Below the pieces are notes generated by a model. That model ran no database searches, was not told where the DNA came from, and saw only the letters and a list, made by a program, of their open reading frames with translations. The translations under genes were made by a program, and so were the position numbers. From the NCBI GenBank assembly GCA_031423155.1, contig JANPEZ010000012.1, positions 1 to 32,372 of the forward strand: a stretch of DNA of 32,372 nt, read 5' to 3'. Position 1 is the stretch's first letter. Each line of letters starts with the position of its first letter. This stretch comes from JANPEZ01 sp031423155. GTDB taxonomy: Bacteria > Actinomycetota > UBA4738 > HRBIN12. Positions 21,122-30,076 of this stretch are shown here, piece after piece.

Positions 21122-22788
21122 GACTCACGCTCCATCGACTCAGGAGCCGAGACCCCGATCAGAAAGAGCAGGTTGGCGATGACCTGCTTCGTCGCTGCGC
21201 AGACCCACAACCGGGCCTGGGTCAAGGCCTCGTCTTCGGAGACCACTCGACACTCGGCGTAGAACCTATGGAACCGCCCGGCGATATCGATCGCCTGGTG
21301 GGTGAGCCGGTGTGGTGCACGCAGGTCGGCGGCCGAGGCGATCGCCGCGGGGGACCCGGCAAGGCTGCGCAGTAGGTCGAGCTCGGCCTCGTGCGTCAGC
21401 GACGAGAGGTCGGCCTCGCCGATCGGTACCTGCTTGACTCCCTCGGCCTCTGCCTTCCGCAGGATCGAGGCGATCCGGGCGTGTCCGTATTGCACGTAGT
21501 AGACGGGGTTGTCCATCGACTGCTTCTTGACGGCATCGATGTCGAAGTTCATCGCCGCGTCGTTCGAGTAGGTGAGCAGGTGGAAACGTGCAGCGTCCGC
21601 CCCTACCTCATCGATCAGCTGATCGAGCGAGATGAAGTTGCCCGAGCGTTTGCCCATCGGGACGGGCTCTCCATCGCGCAGGAACGAGACCCATTGATAG
21701 ACCACCATCTCCAAGGCGTCCGGATCAAGGCCCAGGGCCGTAGCGGCCCCCTTCACGCGCGCTACGTCACCGTGATGGTCGGCGCCCCAGACGTATATGA
21801 CCCGGTCGAAGCCTCGGGAGAACTTGTCTATCACGTACGCGCAGTCCGCTCCGAAGTACGTGTGGACGCCGTTAGAGCGCACTATCACGCGGTCCTTGTC
21901 ATCACCGAATGCGGTAGCCCTGAACCAGACCGCCCCGTCCGCATCGAAGGCGTAACCGGCGTCACGCAGCCTCTCGACGGCTGCCTCGATCTCACCTCGC
22001 TGTTGGAGGGTTGACTCACTGAAGAAGACGTCGAAGGTGACCCCGAAGCGTTCCAGCGTCGATCCGATCCACTTAAGGACCCGTTTCGAGCCCTCATCGC
22101 GAAGGCGAACGAGCCGCTCGTCGGGCGCGAGATCGGCGAGCCCGGGCCCCTCGTCGGCCAAGATGCCCTCGGCGAGCTCACGGATGTAGCCGCCGTGGTA
22201 GCCGTCCTCGGGAACCTGCACGTCCCGTCCCAGCAGCTGCAGGTAGCGGGCTTGGACCGATGCCCCGAATCGATCCATCTGCCCGCCGGCGTCGTTGAAG
22301 TAATACTCCCGCTCGACGGTCCATCCGGCGAACTCCAGGAGTCGCGCCAGCGCGTCGCCGATGGCCGCGTTGCGCGCGTGTCCGAGTGTGAGAGGCCCGG
22401 TCGGGTTCGCGCTCACGAACTCGACCTGAACCCGTTTGCCGTTCGGCTCTTGCCGGCCGTACGCCCCTTTAGCTGCGGCGATCGTGCGAACCTCGTCGTA
22501 GAGCCAGTCGTCGGTCACGAACAGGTTGATGAACCCGGGCCCGGCGACCTCGACCTTCTCGAGCAGGTCGGCCGTCGGCATCGAAGCGGCGATCGCCTCG
22601 GCGACCTCACGCGGCTTGCGTCCGGCTCGCGAGGCCAACACAAGGGCGAGGTTGGTCGCGAAATCTCCATGGTCTTTCTGGTTGGGCGTAAGGATCTCGG
22701 GCTCGGGCATCTCGCCGGAAAGACCCAAACCCTCGGCAGCGGCCGAGACCGCTTCGGAGACCAGGCGGGAGAGCCGGCGCTCGATCAC
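21118..22788 (-). CDS. argS: Arginyl-tRNA synthetase
   Basis: A class I synthetase that charges tRNA-Arg. The 556-aa product has the N-terminal Add-1 domain typical of ArgS (about 1-110, ending GPGFINLFV), the HIGH-type motif GPLTLGHARNAAIGD with GHARN at 136-140, the KMSKS-region equivalent MGKRSGN (378-384), and a C-terminal DALR anticodon-binding helical domain ending FLIGVSAPESM. The first gene upstream is a receiver-domain protein (4-nt gap), and the stop overlaps lysA by 4 nt. The argS-lysA-hom-thrC-thrB order is the mycobacterial order. A tRNA-Arg(CCG) gene lies divergently about 430 nt away. Confidence 0.97.
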   Translation of the reverse strand: MIERRLSRLVSEAVSAAAEGLGLSGEMPEPEILTPNQKDHGDFATNLALVLASRAGRKPREVAEAIAASMPTADLLEKVEVAGPGFINLFVTDDWLYDEVRTIAAAKGAYGRQEPNGKRVQVEFVSANPTGPLTLGHARNAAIGDALARLLEFAGWTVEREYYFNDAGGQMDRFGASVQARYLQLLGRDVQVPEDGYHGGYIRELAEGILADEGPGLADLAPDERLVRLRDEGSKRVLKWIGSTLERFGVTFDVFFSESTLQQRGEIEAAVERLRDAGYAFDADGAVWFRATAFGDDKDRVIVRSNGVHTYFGADCAYVIDKFSRGFDRVIYVWGADHHGDVARVKGAATALGLDPDALEMVVYQWVSFLRDGEPVPMGKRSGNFISLDQLIDEVGADAARFHLLTYSNDAAMNFDIDAVKKQSMDNPVYYVQYGHARIASILRKAEAEGVKQVPIGEADLSSLTHEAELDLLRSLAGSPAAIASAADLRAPHRLTHQAIDIAGRFHRFYAECRVVSEDEALTQARLWVCAATKQVIANLLFLIGVSAPESMERES

Positions 22789-22792
22789 CGAG

Positions 22793-23179
22793 TCAGTCCG
22801 GCTCGGGGCCGGCCAGATGATCGCGGACGATCTCCATGAGCCGAACCGGATCGAAGGGCTTGGTCACGTATCCGACGACGCCCAGAGCTGCTCCTCGATC
22901 CTTGTCGTCCTCGTGAGCGCGGGCCGACAGGAAGATGACGGGAACATCGGCGAGCCTGGGGTCCTCTCTGAAGCGCCTGCAGACTTCCCAGCCGTCGAGG
23001 CCGGGCATCATCACATCGAGCACGACCAGGTCCGGCGGGTTCGCGGTGGCCTTCGCCAGGGCCTCCTCGCCGCGTCCGGCGGTCTCGATCACGTAGCCCT
23101 CAAGGCGGAAGTTGACCTCGAGCAGGCGCACGATCACGGGATCGTCGTCGACCAGCAGAACGCGGTGCGGCTCGGACAT
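22793..23179 (-). CDS. Stand-alone response-regulator receiver domain protein
   Basis: A 128-aa CheY-like protein made of one receiver domain and no output domain. It has the acidic pocket LLVDDDP near residues 8-14, the phospho-acceptor Asp in LVVLDVMMPGLDGWE, the Ser of FLSARA and the conserved Lys in GYVTKPF. Such proteins relay phosphate or bind partners allosterically; no histidine kinase is in the window. It is the first gene of the argS-lysA-hom-thrC-thrB run, with only 4 nt to argS. The start is the ATG at 23177-23179, preceded by TATGCT and 6 nt, which suggests a leaderless message; the frame further upstream runs antisense through the tRNA gene and is an artefact. Confidence 0.9.
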   Translation of the reverse strand: MSEPHRVLLVDDDPVIVRLLEVNFRLEGYVIETAGRGEEALAKATANPPDLVVLDVMMPGLDGWEVCRRFREDPRLADVPVIFLSARAHEDDKDRGAALGVVGYVTKPFDPVRLMEIVRDHLAGPEPD

Positions 23180-23185
23180 GGCCCG

Positions 23186-23191
23186 AGCATA
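23186..23191 (-). promoter_or_regulatory. Candidate -10 box of the receiver-argS-lysA-thr operon
   Basis: Minus-strand TATGCT, 4 of 6 matches to TATAAT and a full TANNNT match, is followed by exactly 6 nt (CGGGCC) and the ATG of the receiver gene. This geometry predicts a leaderless transcript beginning at the start codon. No Shine-Dalgarno sequence is present. The -35 position (about 23209-23214) has no TTGACA match and would overlap the divergent tRNA -10 box. Confidence 0.45.
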
Positions 23192-23205
23192 ACGAAGGCC
23201 GTTGC

Positions 23206-23211
23206 TAGACT
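23206..23211 (+). promoter_or_regulatory. Candidate -10 box of tRNA-Arg
   Basis: Plus-strand TAGACT lies 10 nt before the 5' end of the tRNA, a suitable distance for a short 5' leader. It is 14 nt from the divergent -10 box of the receiver gene, so the two promoters would overlap on opposite strands. No clear -35 box. Confidence 0.35.
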
Positions 23212-23221
23212 GCGGGCGCGA

Positions 23222-23293
<72 letters not shown>

Positions 23294-23331
23294 CGGAAAC
23301 ACCCCCCATCGAGAGAGCGGGATCCAGCCTG

Positions 23332-23952
23332 ATGAGCGATCGACCGGACCACACTCTTTCCCGGGACGACCTCGCCGCCGAGCCGATGTCTCAGTTCCGC
23401 AGGTGGTTCGATGATGCCGAGGCCGAGGGGATCGTGATGCCGAACGCGATGGCGGTGGCTACTGCCGATGCCGACGGCAGCCCTTCCGTCAGGCACGTCC
23501 TACTGCGCCAGCACGACGAACGCGGCTTCGTGTTCTACACCAATCACGAGAGCCGAAAGGGCCGTGAGCTTGCCGAGAATCCTCGCGCGGGCCTCGCCTT
23601 CCACTGGAAGGAGCTGGACCGCCAGGTCACCGCACATGGGACGGTCGAACGCGTGACCCCCGAGGAGTCCGAGGCCTACTTCCGCTCGCGCCCCAGAGAG
23701 GCGCGCATCGGTGCGTGGGCCTCGCCACAGAGCCGGGTCATCTCCTCGCGCGAAGAACTCCACGACAGGTACGAGGAGGCGGACGAGCGCTACCCCGGTG
23801 AGGACGTTCCTCTGCCTCCTTACTGGGGAGGGTTCCGGCTCATCCCAGGAAGCGTCGAGTTCTGGCAAGGCCGCGCGTACAGGCTCCATGACCGGTTCCG
23901 CTACACGCGCGAGGCCGGATCAGGCTGGCTGATCGAACGCCTCTCGCCCTGA
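23332..23952 (+). CDS. pdxH: Pyridoxamine 5'-phosphate oxidase
   Basis: PdxH is an FMN enzyme that oxidises pyridoxine or pyridoxamine 5'-phosphate to PLP with molecular oxygen. The 206-aa product covers the family: N-terminal FRRWFDDAEAEGI, FMN-binding RHVLLRQHDERGFVFYTNHESRKG, LAFHWKELDRQV, the SYFRSRP-like segment AYFRSRPREARIGAWAS and the C-terminal GGFRLIP..EFWQGRAYRLHDR that binds PLP. ATG 23332 follows a GGGA-containing sequence 38 nt after the tRNA, so it may be transcribed from the tRNA promoter. PLP is used by LysA, ThrC and GlyA in this window, though no regulatory link is visible. The oxygen requirement bears on lifestyle. Confidence 0.95.
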   Translation: MSDRPDHTLSRDDLAAEPMSQFRRWFDDAEAEGIVMPNAMAVATADADGSPSVRHVLLRQHDERGFVFYTNHESRKGRELAENPRAGLAFHWKELDRQVTAHGTVERVTPEESEAYFRSRPREARIGAWASPQSRVISSREELHDRYEEADERYPGEDVPLPPYWGGFRLIPGSVEFWQGRAYRLHDRFRYTREAGSGWLIERLSP

Positions 23953-23964
23953 AGGCGCGCTAGG

Positions 23965-23978
23965 CCCCGTTCGCGGGG
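23965..23978 (+). terminator. Weak hairpin between pdxH and nifJ
   Basis: CCCCG, TTCG loop, CGGGG: a 5-bp GC stem with a stable tetraloop, 13 nt after the pdxH stop. There is no T tract. It may slow RNA polymerase or be chance; the 65-nt gap to nifJ shows no clear promoter. Confidence 0.2.
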
Positions 23979-24017
23979 GACCATCGGCCCTGAAAGCCTC
24001 GGAGCAGGCGGGCCACG

Positions 24018-27000
24018 ATGCCGGTCGTGAGAGCAACATCGATCGCGGCAGTCCGCAGGCGGACGCAGAGGACCATAGACGGCAACGAGGCGGCGGCCAG
24101 CGTGGCCCACGCGCTATCCGAAGTGATCGCTATCTACCCGATCACTCCCTCCTCGCCGATGGGGGAACTGGCCGACGCCTGGTCTGCTGCCGGCAGAACC
24201 AACATCTGGGGAGCGATCCCCGAGGTTGTCGAGATGCAGAGCGAGGGAGGGGCCGCGGGGGCCCTGCACGGCGCCCTGCAGACCGGCGCGATGGCCACCA
24301 CCTTTACCGCCTCACAGGGCCTGCTCCTGATGATCCCGAACATGTTCAAGATCGCCGGAGAGCTGACGCCGTTCGTGATGCACGTCGCCGCGCGCACGAT
24401 CGCCACGCATGCGCTTTCGATCTTCGGCGATCACAGCGATGTCATGGCGGCCCGCACAACGGGCTTCGCGATGCTTTGCGCCTCCTCCGTACAGGAAGCC
24501 CAGGATCTGGCGCTCGTGGCTCATGCAGCGACCCTCAACTCGCGCGTGCCGTTCGTCCATTTCTTCGATGGCTTCCGGACCTCTCACGAAGTGGCGAAGA
24601 TCGAGGCGCTCGACATCGAGGACCTGCGAGCACTCATCCCGGGCCGGCTCGTCCGCGCGCACCGCGCGCGTGGACTCTCGCCCGAGCACCCGAGAATGAG
24701 GGGCTCCGCACAGAACCCGGACGTGTTCTTCCAGGCCAGGGAGGCCGCCAACCCCTTCTACGCTGCCGTACCGGATGTCGTGCAGATGGCGATGGATGCA
24801 CTAGCCGCCAGAACCGGCCGGCCATACCGGCTGTTCGACTATGTCGGTCATCCCGAGGCCGACCGCGTGATAGTCATGATGGGGTCGGGTTGCGGAGCGG
24901 CCGAGGAAGCGGTGGAAGCCCTTAACGCCGACGGACAGCGGACGGGCCTGGTCAAGGTGAGGCTCTACCGCCCCTTCTCTGCGGCGGCGCTCCTCGCCTG
25001 CCTGCCGGTCAGCGTCCGAGGGATCGCGGTCCTAGACCGCACCAAAGAGCCCGGGGCGCCCGGCGAACCCCTCTACCAGGACGTCGTGACCGGCCTCGTC
25101 GAGGAGGGTCGCACACCCCTGCCGAGGATCATCGGCGGCCGCTATGGGCTGTCCTCGAAGGAGTTCACGCCCGCCATGGGCGCCGCGGTCTTCGCAGAGA
25201 TCTTCCAGCCGACGCCCAAGAACCACTTCACCGTAGGGATAGTCGATGACGTAACGCACACCAGCTTGCCGGTCGACCGGACATTCACCACAGAGCCGGG
25301 CGACGTCACTCGTGCGGTCTTCTTCGGACTCGGCAGCGACGGCACAGTCAGCGCCAACAAGAACACGATCAAGATAATCGGGGAGCGGACCGACCTCCAC
25401 GTGCAGGCGTACTTCGTATACGACTCACGCAAGGCGGGTTCCGTGACGGTCTCGTACCTTCGGTTCGGACCGCTCCCGATCCGTTCCACCTACCTGATCG
25501 AGCGCGCGAGCTTCGTTGCCTGTCATGAGTTCGAGAGGCTGGAAAGGACCGATGTGCTGAAGGTTGCCGCACGCGGCGCAACCTTCCTTCTCAACAGCCC
25601 CTATGGTCCGGACGAGGTCTGGGAGCACATACCCGTGGAGGCTCAGGAGACGATCATCGAGAAGGAGCTCCGTTTCTTCGTGGTGGATGGCTACAAGATC
25701 GCGAAGGAGGCCGGACTCGGCACCAGGATCAACACCGTGCTCCAGACCTGCTTCTTCGCTCTGGCCGACGTACTGCCCGAGGACGGGGCGATCGAGGCCA
25801 TCAAGGACTCTATCCGGCGCACGTACGGCAAGCGCGGCGAGTCCGTGATGCAGCGTAACTTCGCTGCCGTCGACGCAGCCCTCGCTAACCTCCACGAGGT
25901 GCAGATCCCTCCTGAGGCGACCGGACAGCGAGGGATGATCCCTCCCGTTTCACAGGACGCGCCCGACTTCGTCCGGCGGATAACGGCGCGCATGATCGCC
26001 GGGGAAGGCGACCTGCTTCCCGTGTCGGCCCTCCCCGTTGACGGGACGTTCCCGACCGATACGGCCCGATGGGAGAAGCGTTCTATCGCGCAGGAGATCC
26101 CCATCTGGGATCCGAGCATCTGCATCGACTGCGCGAAGTGCGCGCTGGTCTGCCCACACGCCGCCATAAGGATGAAGGTATTCGAACCTGGATCGGCCCA
26201 GGACGCGCCTCCGGCCTTCAAGCACAAAGAGTGGAAGGACAGTGAAGACCTGGGCCGGAGGATGACGATCCAGGTGGCGCCCGACGACTGCACCGGCTGC
26301 GGGATCTGCGTCGACGTCTGTCCGGCTCGCAGCAAGACCGAGATCAAGCACAAGTCCATCGACATGTGTCCGAAGCTCGATCACATCGAGGAGGAAAGAG
26401 AGTCCTTCGCGTTCTTCGAAGAGATCCCGGACATCGACCGATCGAAAGTGCGCATCGATACCGTCAAGGGCTCCCAGATGCTCCGACCGCTCTTCGAGTA
26501 CTCCGGCGCATGCAGCGGATGCGGAGAGACGCCGTACCTGAAGCTGCTCACCCAGATGTTCGGTACCCGGATGGTGGTGGCGAACGCGACCGGGTGCTCC
26601 TCGATCTATGGGGGCAATCTCCCGACGACACCCTGGTCTGTGGATCGCGAAGGAAGAGGACCCGCCTGGTCGAACTCCCTCTTCGAAGACAACGCCGAGT
26701 TCGGCCTCGGGATGCGACTAGCTGTGGACGTGCAGAAGGCTCATGCCCTGCGGCTGATGGAGGATCTGGAACTGGAACTCGGCGCGGGCCTGGTCCGAAG
26801 CCTCTCCGCCCCGATCGACTCCCACGACGAGGCCGCACTCCGCCGCTTCAGGGCCAGCGTGGCAGAACTCAAGGCCCGGCTCGAAGCGATGGACTCTCCA
26901 GCTGCGCGAGACCTCGCCGCGATAGCCGACACGCTGGTTCCCAAGAGCGTCTGGATCATCGGCGGCGACGGATGGGCCTACGACATCGGCTTCGGAGGGC

Positions 27001-27623
27001 TGGATCACGTTTTGGCTACCGGACGCGACGTCAACGTGCTGGTTCTAGACACGGAGGTCTACTCGAACACCGGCGGGCAAGCATCGAAGGCCACCCCCCG
27101 GGGTGCGGTGGCCAAGTTCGCGGCAGCCGGCAAGTCCACGGGCAAGAAGGATCTCGGGATGATCGCCTCCGCTTACGGGGACGTCTACGTCGCGCAGATC
27201 GCGATGGGCGCGGACATGCCACATACGGTCAAGGTTCTGTCCGAGGCCGAGGCCCACCCCGGACCCTCTCTGGTGATCGCCTACAGCCACTGCATAGCTC
27301 ATGGCATCGATATGTCGACGGCGATGTCCCATCAGAAGGAGGCCGTCGACTCCGGCTACTGGCCTTTGTATCGCTACGACCCTGGCAGGGCGCAGGAGAA
27401 CGAGTCGCCGTTCCGGCTCGACTCCAAGGCCCCGACCCTGCCGCTCAAGACATTCACTCAGAAGGAGGCCAGGTTCGCGATGCTCACTCGTACAGATCCG
27501 GAGAGAGCCGCCGAACTCGCAGAGAAGGCCCAAGAGGAAGTCACCGCAAGACGGAAGCACTATGAGGGGCTGGCCGGTCTGGATCACGGATCGGACGTCG
27601 ATGAAGAGGAGGACAAGTCATGA
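24018..27623 (+). CDS. nifJ: Pyruvate:ferredoxin (flavodoxin) oxidoreductase
   Basis: A single-chain 1201-aa PFOR that oxidises pyruvate and CoA to acetyl-CoA and CO2, reducing ferredoxin or flavodoxin. In order: TPP pyrimidine-binding domain (TIDGNEAAASVAHALSEV, YPITPSSPMGE), the central domains, a two-[4Fe-4S] ferredoxin domain with CIDCAKCALVCP (from C702) and CTGCGICVDVCP (from C758) plus a further Cys in DMCP, and the TPP pyrophosphate domain with GGDGWAYDIG (about 982) and SNTGGQ (N1017). The third cluster ligands are C832 and C835 (CSGC), C860 (TGCSS) and C1092 (SHCIAHG), matching the Desulfovibrio africanus pattern. All ligands are present. It lacks the long oxygen-protective C-terminal extension of D. 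africanus. It overlaps the next gene by 4 nt. Confidence 0.97.
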   Translation: MPVVRATSIAAVRRRTQRTIDGNEAAASVAHALSEVIAIYPITPSSPMGELADAWSAAGRTNIWGAIPEVVEMQSEGGAAGALHGALQTGAMATTFTASQGLLLMIPNMFKIAGELTPFVMHVAARTIATHALSIFGDHSDVMAARTTGFAMLCASSVQEAQDLALVAHAATLNSRVPFVHFFDGFRTSHEVAKIEALDIEDLRALIPGRLVRAHRARGLSPEHPRMRGSAQNPDVFFQAREAANPFYAAVPDVVQMAMDALAARTGRPYRLFDYVGHPEADRVIVMMGSGCGAAEEAVEALNADGQRTGLVKVRLYRPFSAAALLACLPVSVRGIAVLDRTKEPGAPGEPLYQDVVTGLVEEGRTPLPRIIGGRYGLSSKEFTPAMGAAVFAEIFQPTPKNHFTVGIVDDVTHTSLPVDRTFTTEPGDVTRAVFFGLGSDGTVSANKNTIKIIGERTDLHVQAYFVYDSRKAGSVTVSYLRFGPLPIRSTYLIERASFVACHEFERLERTDVLKVAARGATFLLNSPYGPDEVWEHIPVEAQETIIEKELRFFVVDGYKIAKEAGLGTRINTVLQTCFFALADVLPEDGAIEAIKDSIRRTYGKRGESVMQRNFAAVDAALANLHEVQIPPEATGQRGMIPPVSQDAPDFVRRITARMIAGEGDLLPVSALPVDGTFPTDTARWEKRSIAQEIPIWDPSICIDCAKCALVCPHAAIRMKVFEPGSAQDAPPAFKHKEWKDSEDLGRRMTIQVAPDDCTGCGICVDVCPARSKTEIKHKSIDMCPKLDHIEEERESFAFFEEIPDIDRSKVRIDTVKGSQMLRPLFEYSGACSGCGETPYLKLLTQMFGTRMVVANATGCSSIYGGNLPTTPWSVDREGRGPAWSNSLFEDNAEFGLGMRLAVDVQKAHALRLMEDLELELGAGLVRSLSAPIDSHDEAALRRFRASVAELKARLEAMDSPAARDLAAIADTLVPKSVWIIGGDGWAYDIGFGGLDHVLATGRDVNVLVLDTEVYSNTGGQASKATPRGAVAKFAAAGKSTGKKDLGMIASAYGDVYVAQIAMGADMPHTVKVLSEAEAHPGPSLVIAYSHCIAHGIDMSTAMSHQKEAVDSGYWPLYRYDPGRAQENESPFRLDSKAPTLPLKTFTQKEARFAMLTRTDPERAAELAEKAQEEVTARRKHYEGLAGLDHGSDVDEEEDKS

Positions 27624-28660
27624 CCGACCTTCGAACCCGTTACCTGGGGCTCGATCTTGCCAACCCGATCGTTCCCTCGGCATCGCCGATCGGCCAAAGG
27701 ATAGACACGCTGATCCGAGCCCAGGAGGCCGGCGCGGCAGCTGTCGTCCTGCCGTCCCTGTTCGAAGAGCAGATCGAACATGACGAGATGCAATTGCACG
27801 GCGTCTTAGAGGTCGGGTCCAACTCTTTCGCTGAAGCTCTCACCTACCTTCCAGAATTCGAGGACTACGACACGGGCACGGACGCCTACCTTCGTCACCT
27901 CGAAGCCACCAAGACCGAACTCGAGATCCCTGTGATCGCGAGTTTGAACGGCATCACCACGGGAGGCTGGATCGGTCACGCCAAGCGGATCCAGGAGGCC
28001 GGAGCAGACGCATTGGAGCTGAACATCTACTTCATCGCTGCCGATCCGGACGAGACGGGCGACAGCGTCGAGCAACGCTACGTCGAGCTGGTCGAGGCCG
28101 TCCGCGCCGAGATCACGATCCCGCTAGCCGCGAAGATCGGGCCTTTCTTCAGTTCGGTCGGGCACATGGCGCACCGACTCGTCGCAGCCGGGGCCGACGG
28201 CCTCGTGCTCTTCAATCGGTTCATGCAGCCGGACATAGATCTTGAGGATATGCGAGTCGACCCCACACTCAGGCTCTCGTGGCCGGACGAGCTGCGGTTG
28301 CCGCTTCGCTGGATCGCGATACTGCGCGACGAAGTGCATTGCTCTCTAGCGGCCACGACCGGGATACATTCAGCCAGCGATGCGCTCAAGGCGCTGCTGG
28401 TGGGAGCGGACGTGACGATGATGGCCTCGGCACTCTTGCGCGAAGGCCCCGAACACATCGGGGTGGTTCTGGCGGAGATGACCGTCTGGCTCGAGGAACA
28501 CGATTACGAGTCCGTAGAACAGATGAAGGGTTCGATGAGCCACGCGAACGTCCCGAACCCCGTCGCCTACGCCCGCGCGAACTACGCCAAGCTCGTCACC
28601 TCGTTCGTGAGCCCTTATGACTGGCGCCTGGCTGAGCCAGAGGGCGAGATCCGCGCCTGA
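27620..28660 (+). CDS. Dihydroorotate dehydrogenase-like flavoprotein paired with PFOR
   Basis: A 346-aa TIM-barrel protein of the dihydroorotate dehydrogenase family (MTDLRTRYLGLDLANPIVPSASP; PVIASLNGITTGGWIGHAKRIQEAGADALELNIYF; AAKIGPFFSSVGHM; LVLFNRFMQPDID; LLVGADVTMMASALL). FMN binding is expected from the fold. The segment where PyrD enzymes read NxSCPN is ELNIYF here, and no dihydropyrimidine-type cysteine motif is visible, so it is probably not the pyrimidine enzyme. DHOD-like proteins next to nifJ recur in several bacterial groups; their electron donor or substrate is not established to my knowledge. The ATGA overlap with nifJ shows translational coupling and suggests stoichiometric production (inference). 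Confidence 0.86.
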   Translation: MTDLRTRYLGLDLANPIVPSASPIGQRIDTLIRAQEAGAAAVVLPSLFEEQIEHDEMQLHGVLEVGSNSFAEALTYLPEFEDYDTGTDAYLRHLEATKTELEIPVIASLNGITTGGWIGHAKRIQEAGADALELNIYFIAADPDETGDSVEQRYVELVEAVRAEITIPLAAKIGPFFSSVGHMAHRLVAAGADGLVLFNRFMQPDIDLEDMRVDPTLRLSWPDELRLPLRWIAILRDEVHCSLAATTGIHSASDALKALLVGADVTMMASALLREGPEHIGVVLAEMTVWLEEHDYESVEQMKGSMSHANVPNPVAYARANYAKLVTSFVSPYDWRLAEPEGEIRA

Positions 28661-28682
28661 GCCCGGCAGAGCGGCTACCCGG

Positions 28683-28688
28683 TATGGT
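28683..28688 (+). promoter_or_regulatory. Possible -10 box before the M20 peptidase
   Basis: TATGGT, a TANNNT match, ends 8 nt before the ATG, with no Shine-Dalgarno sequence in the 36-nt gap. This would give a leaderless or nearly leaderless transcript. No clear -35 box. Confidence 0.3.
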
Positions 28689-28696
28689 GCCCGCCC

Positions 28697-30049
28697 ATGG
28701 AAACCTCTTCGCTCCGAGAAGCCGTTGCAGCTTCGATGCCCGAGACGATCGCCGCCCTGGAAGACCTTGTCCGGGTTCCCTCCCGCGGCTACCCGGGGTA
28801 CGACGCCGCGGACGTTCGCCGCTCTGCTGAGATCACGCGAGACATCTTCATAGCCTCCGGTGTGGCGAACGCGCGCCTGCTAGAGGTTCCCGGAGGGCAC
28901 CCGGCGGTGTTCGGCCAGATCGACGGGCCGGATGGCTCGCCGACGGTGCTCCTTTACGCACACCACGACGTGCAGCCCGAGGGTCCGCTCGATGAGTGGG
29001 ACTCCCCTCCCTTCCAACCCGAGACCCGGGACGGGCGCATCTACGGTCGAGGCGCGGCCGACGACAAGAGCGGCGTGGCCATCCACTCGGCCGCGCTGCG
29101 GGCGCTGGGCCAGAACCTCGGGGTCACCGTGAAGATCCTGGTCGAAGGCGAAGAGGAATGCTCTACCGAGCACCTTCCCTTCTTGGTCAGGGAGAACGCG
29201 GATCTGATCCGCGCCGACGTGGCGATCATCGGGGACTCGGGCAACTACCGCACCGGTCTGCCGACGATAACGACCAGCATCCGGGGCGTCACGGATCTCG
29301 TGGTCGAGGTTCGGGTACTGGAACAGGCGCAGCACTCCGGCTCGTTCGGTGGGCCTATCGCCGACGCCATCACGGCGCTCTCGCGGATGCTCGCGACGCT
29401 TCACGACGATGCCGGCAACGTCGCGATCGAGGGCCTGAGACGTTTCGACTGGAAGGGGATGGACGTTCCCGAGCAGGAACTCCGCGAAGAGGCAGGGGTC
29501 GTCTCGGGCGTCGAGATGATCGGGTCGCGAAGCATCTCCGACCGCCTCTGGGCCGGCCCCGCGGTCGCGGTACTCGGTGTGGACGCACCGGCCATCCACG
29601 GCTCGTCGAATCAGATCGTTCCCGTCGCCCGCGCCCGGGTCAGTCTGCGCGTGGCTCCCGGAGACGACCCGGTCGCGGCCAACGACAAGCTGGCCAGGCA
29701 CCTCGAGGCGAACGCGCCGTGGGGGGTTCAAGTGAACATCGACGGTGGCGGCGGATTCGAGGCGGGCCACGGCTACATGGTCGACACGGACAACGCTGCC
29801 TATCGGACCGCGCGAGAAGCGCTGTCGGAAGCCTACGGGCGCGAAGTGATCGACATGGGCTCTGGAGGATCCATCCCGCTCGTCCCGATGCTCGCCGAGA
29901 CCTTTCCCGGGATAGCCATCCTGATGTGGGGAGCCATGGACGAGCGATCCAACATCCATTCGGTGAACGAGAGCGTCGCGATCTCCGAGATCGAGACGAT
30001 GGCTCTGGCCGAGGCCATCTTCCTGCGTGATCTGGCTTCGGCGGGCTGA
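28697..30049 (+). CDS. M20-family metallodipeptidase
   Basis: A 450-aa zinc-dependent M20 peptidase of the dipeptidase/carnosinase branch. The catalytic domain shows LLYAHHDVQPEG (metal ligand H89, then D91), GRGAADDKSG with the bridging Asp at about D122, the catalytic glutamates in VEGEEECSTEHL (about 152-153) and IIGDSGNY. A dimerisation (lid) domain is inserted at about residues 190-315, and the C-terminal part has GSGGSIPLVPML and NIHSVNES with the last metal-binding His. The usual substrates are dipeptides, but acylated amino acids are possible; the sequence does not decide. No signal peptide, so it is cytosolic. It precedes bpa by 27 nt; a link to turnover of proteasome-derived peptides is only a suggestion. 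Confidence 0.9.
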   Translation: METSSLREAVAASMPETIAALEDLVRVPSRGYPGYDAADVRRSAEITRDIFIASGVANARLLEVPGGHPAVFGQIDGPDGSPTVLLYAHHDVQPEGPLDEWDSPPFQPETRDGRIYGRGAADDKSGVAIHSAALRALGQNLGVTVKILVEGEEECSTEHLPFLVRENADLIRADVAIIGDSGNYRTGLPTITTSIRGVTDLVVEVRVLEQAQHSGSFGGPIADAITALSRMLATLHDDAGNVAIEGLRRFDWKGMDVPEQELREEAGVVSGVEMIGSRSISDRLWAGPAVAVLGVDAPAIHGSSNQIVPVARARVSLRVAPGDDPVAANDKLARHLEANAPWGVQVNIDGGGGFEAGHGYMVDTDNAAYRTAREALSEAYGREVIDMGSGGSIPLVPMLAETFPGIAILMWGAMDERSNIHSVNESVAISEIETMALAEAIFLRDLASAG

Positions 30050-30064
30050 TCGGGCCACCTGCGA

Positions 30065-30070
30065 TACGGT
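30065..30070 (+). promoter_or_regulatory. Candidate -10 box for leaderless bpa mRNA
   Basis: TACGGT (TANNNT) followed by exactly 6 nt (TAACGC) and the bpa ATG. No Shine-Dalgarno sequence is visible in the 27-nt gap after the peptidase gene. Predicted transcription start is the A of the ATG. Confidence 0.42.
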
Positions 30071-30076
30071 TAACGC

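Noticed and set aside
26366..27565. 399-codon plus-strand frame inside nifJ
   Set aside because: Out-of-frame shadow dominated by Arg and Gly. nifJ carries all cluster cysteines and TPP motifs in its own frame through this stretch.
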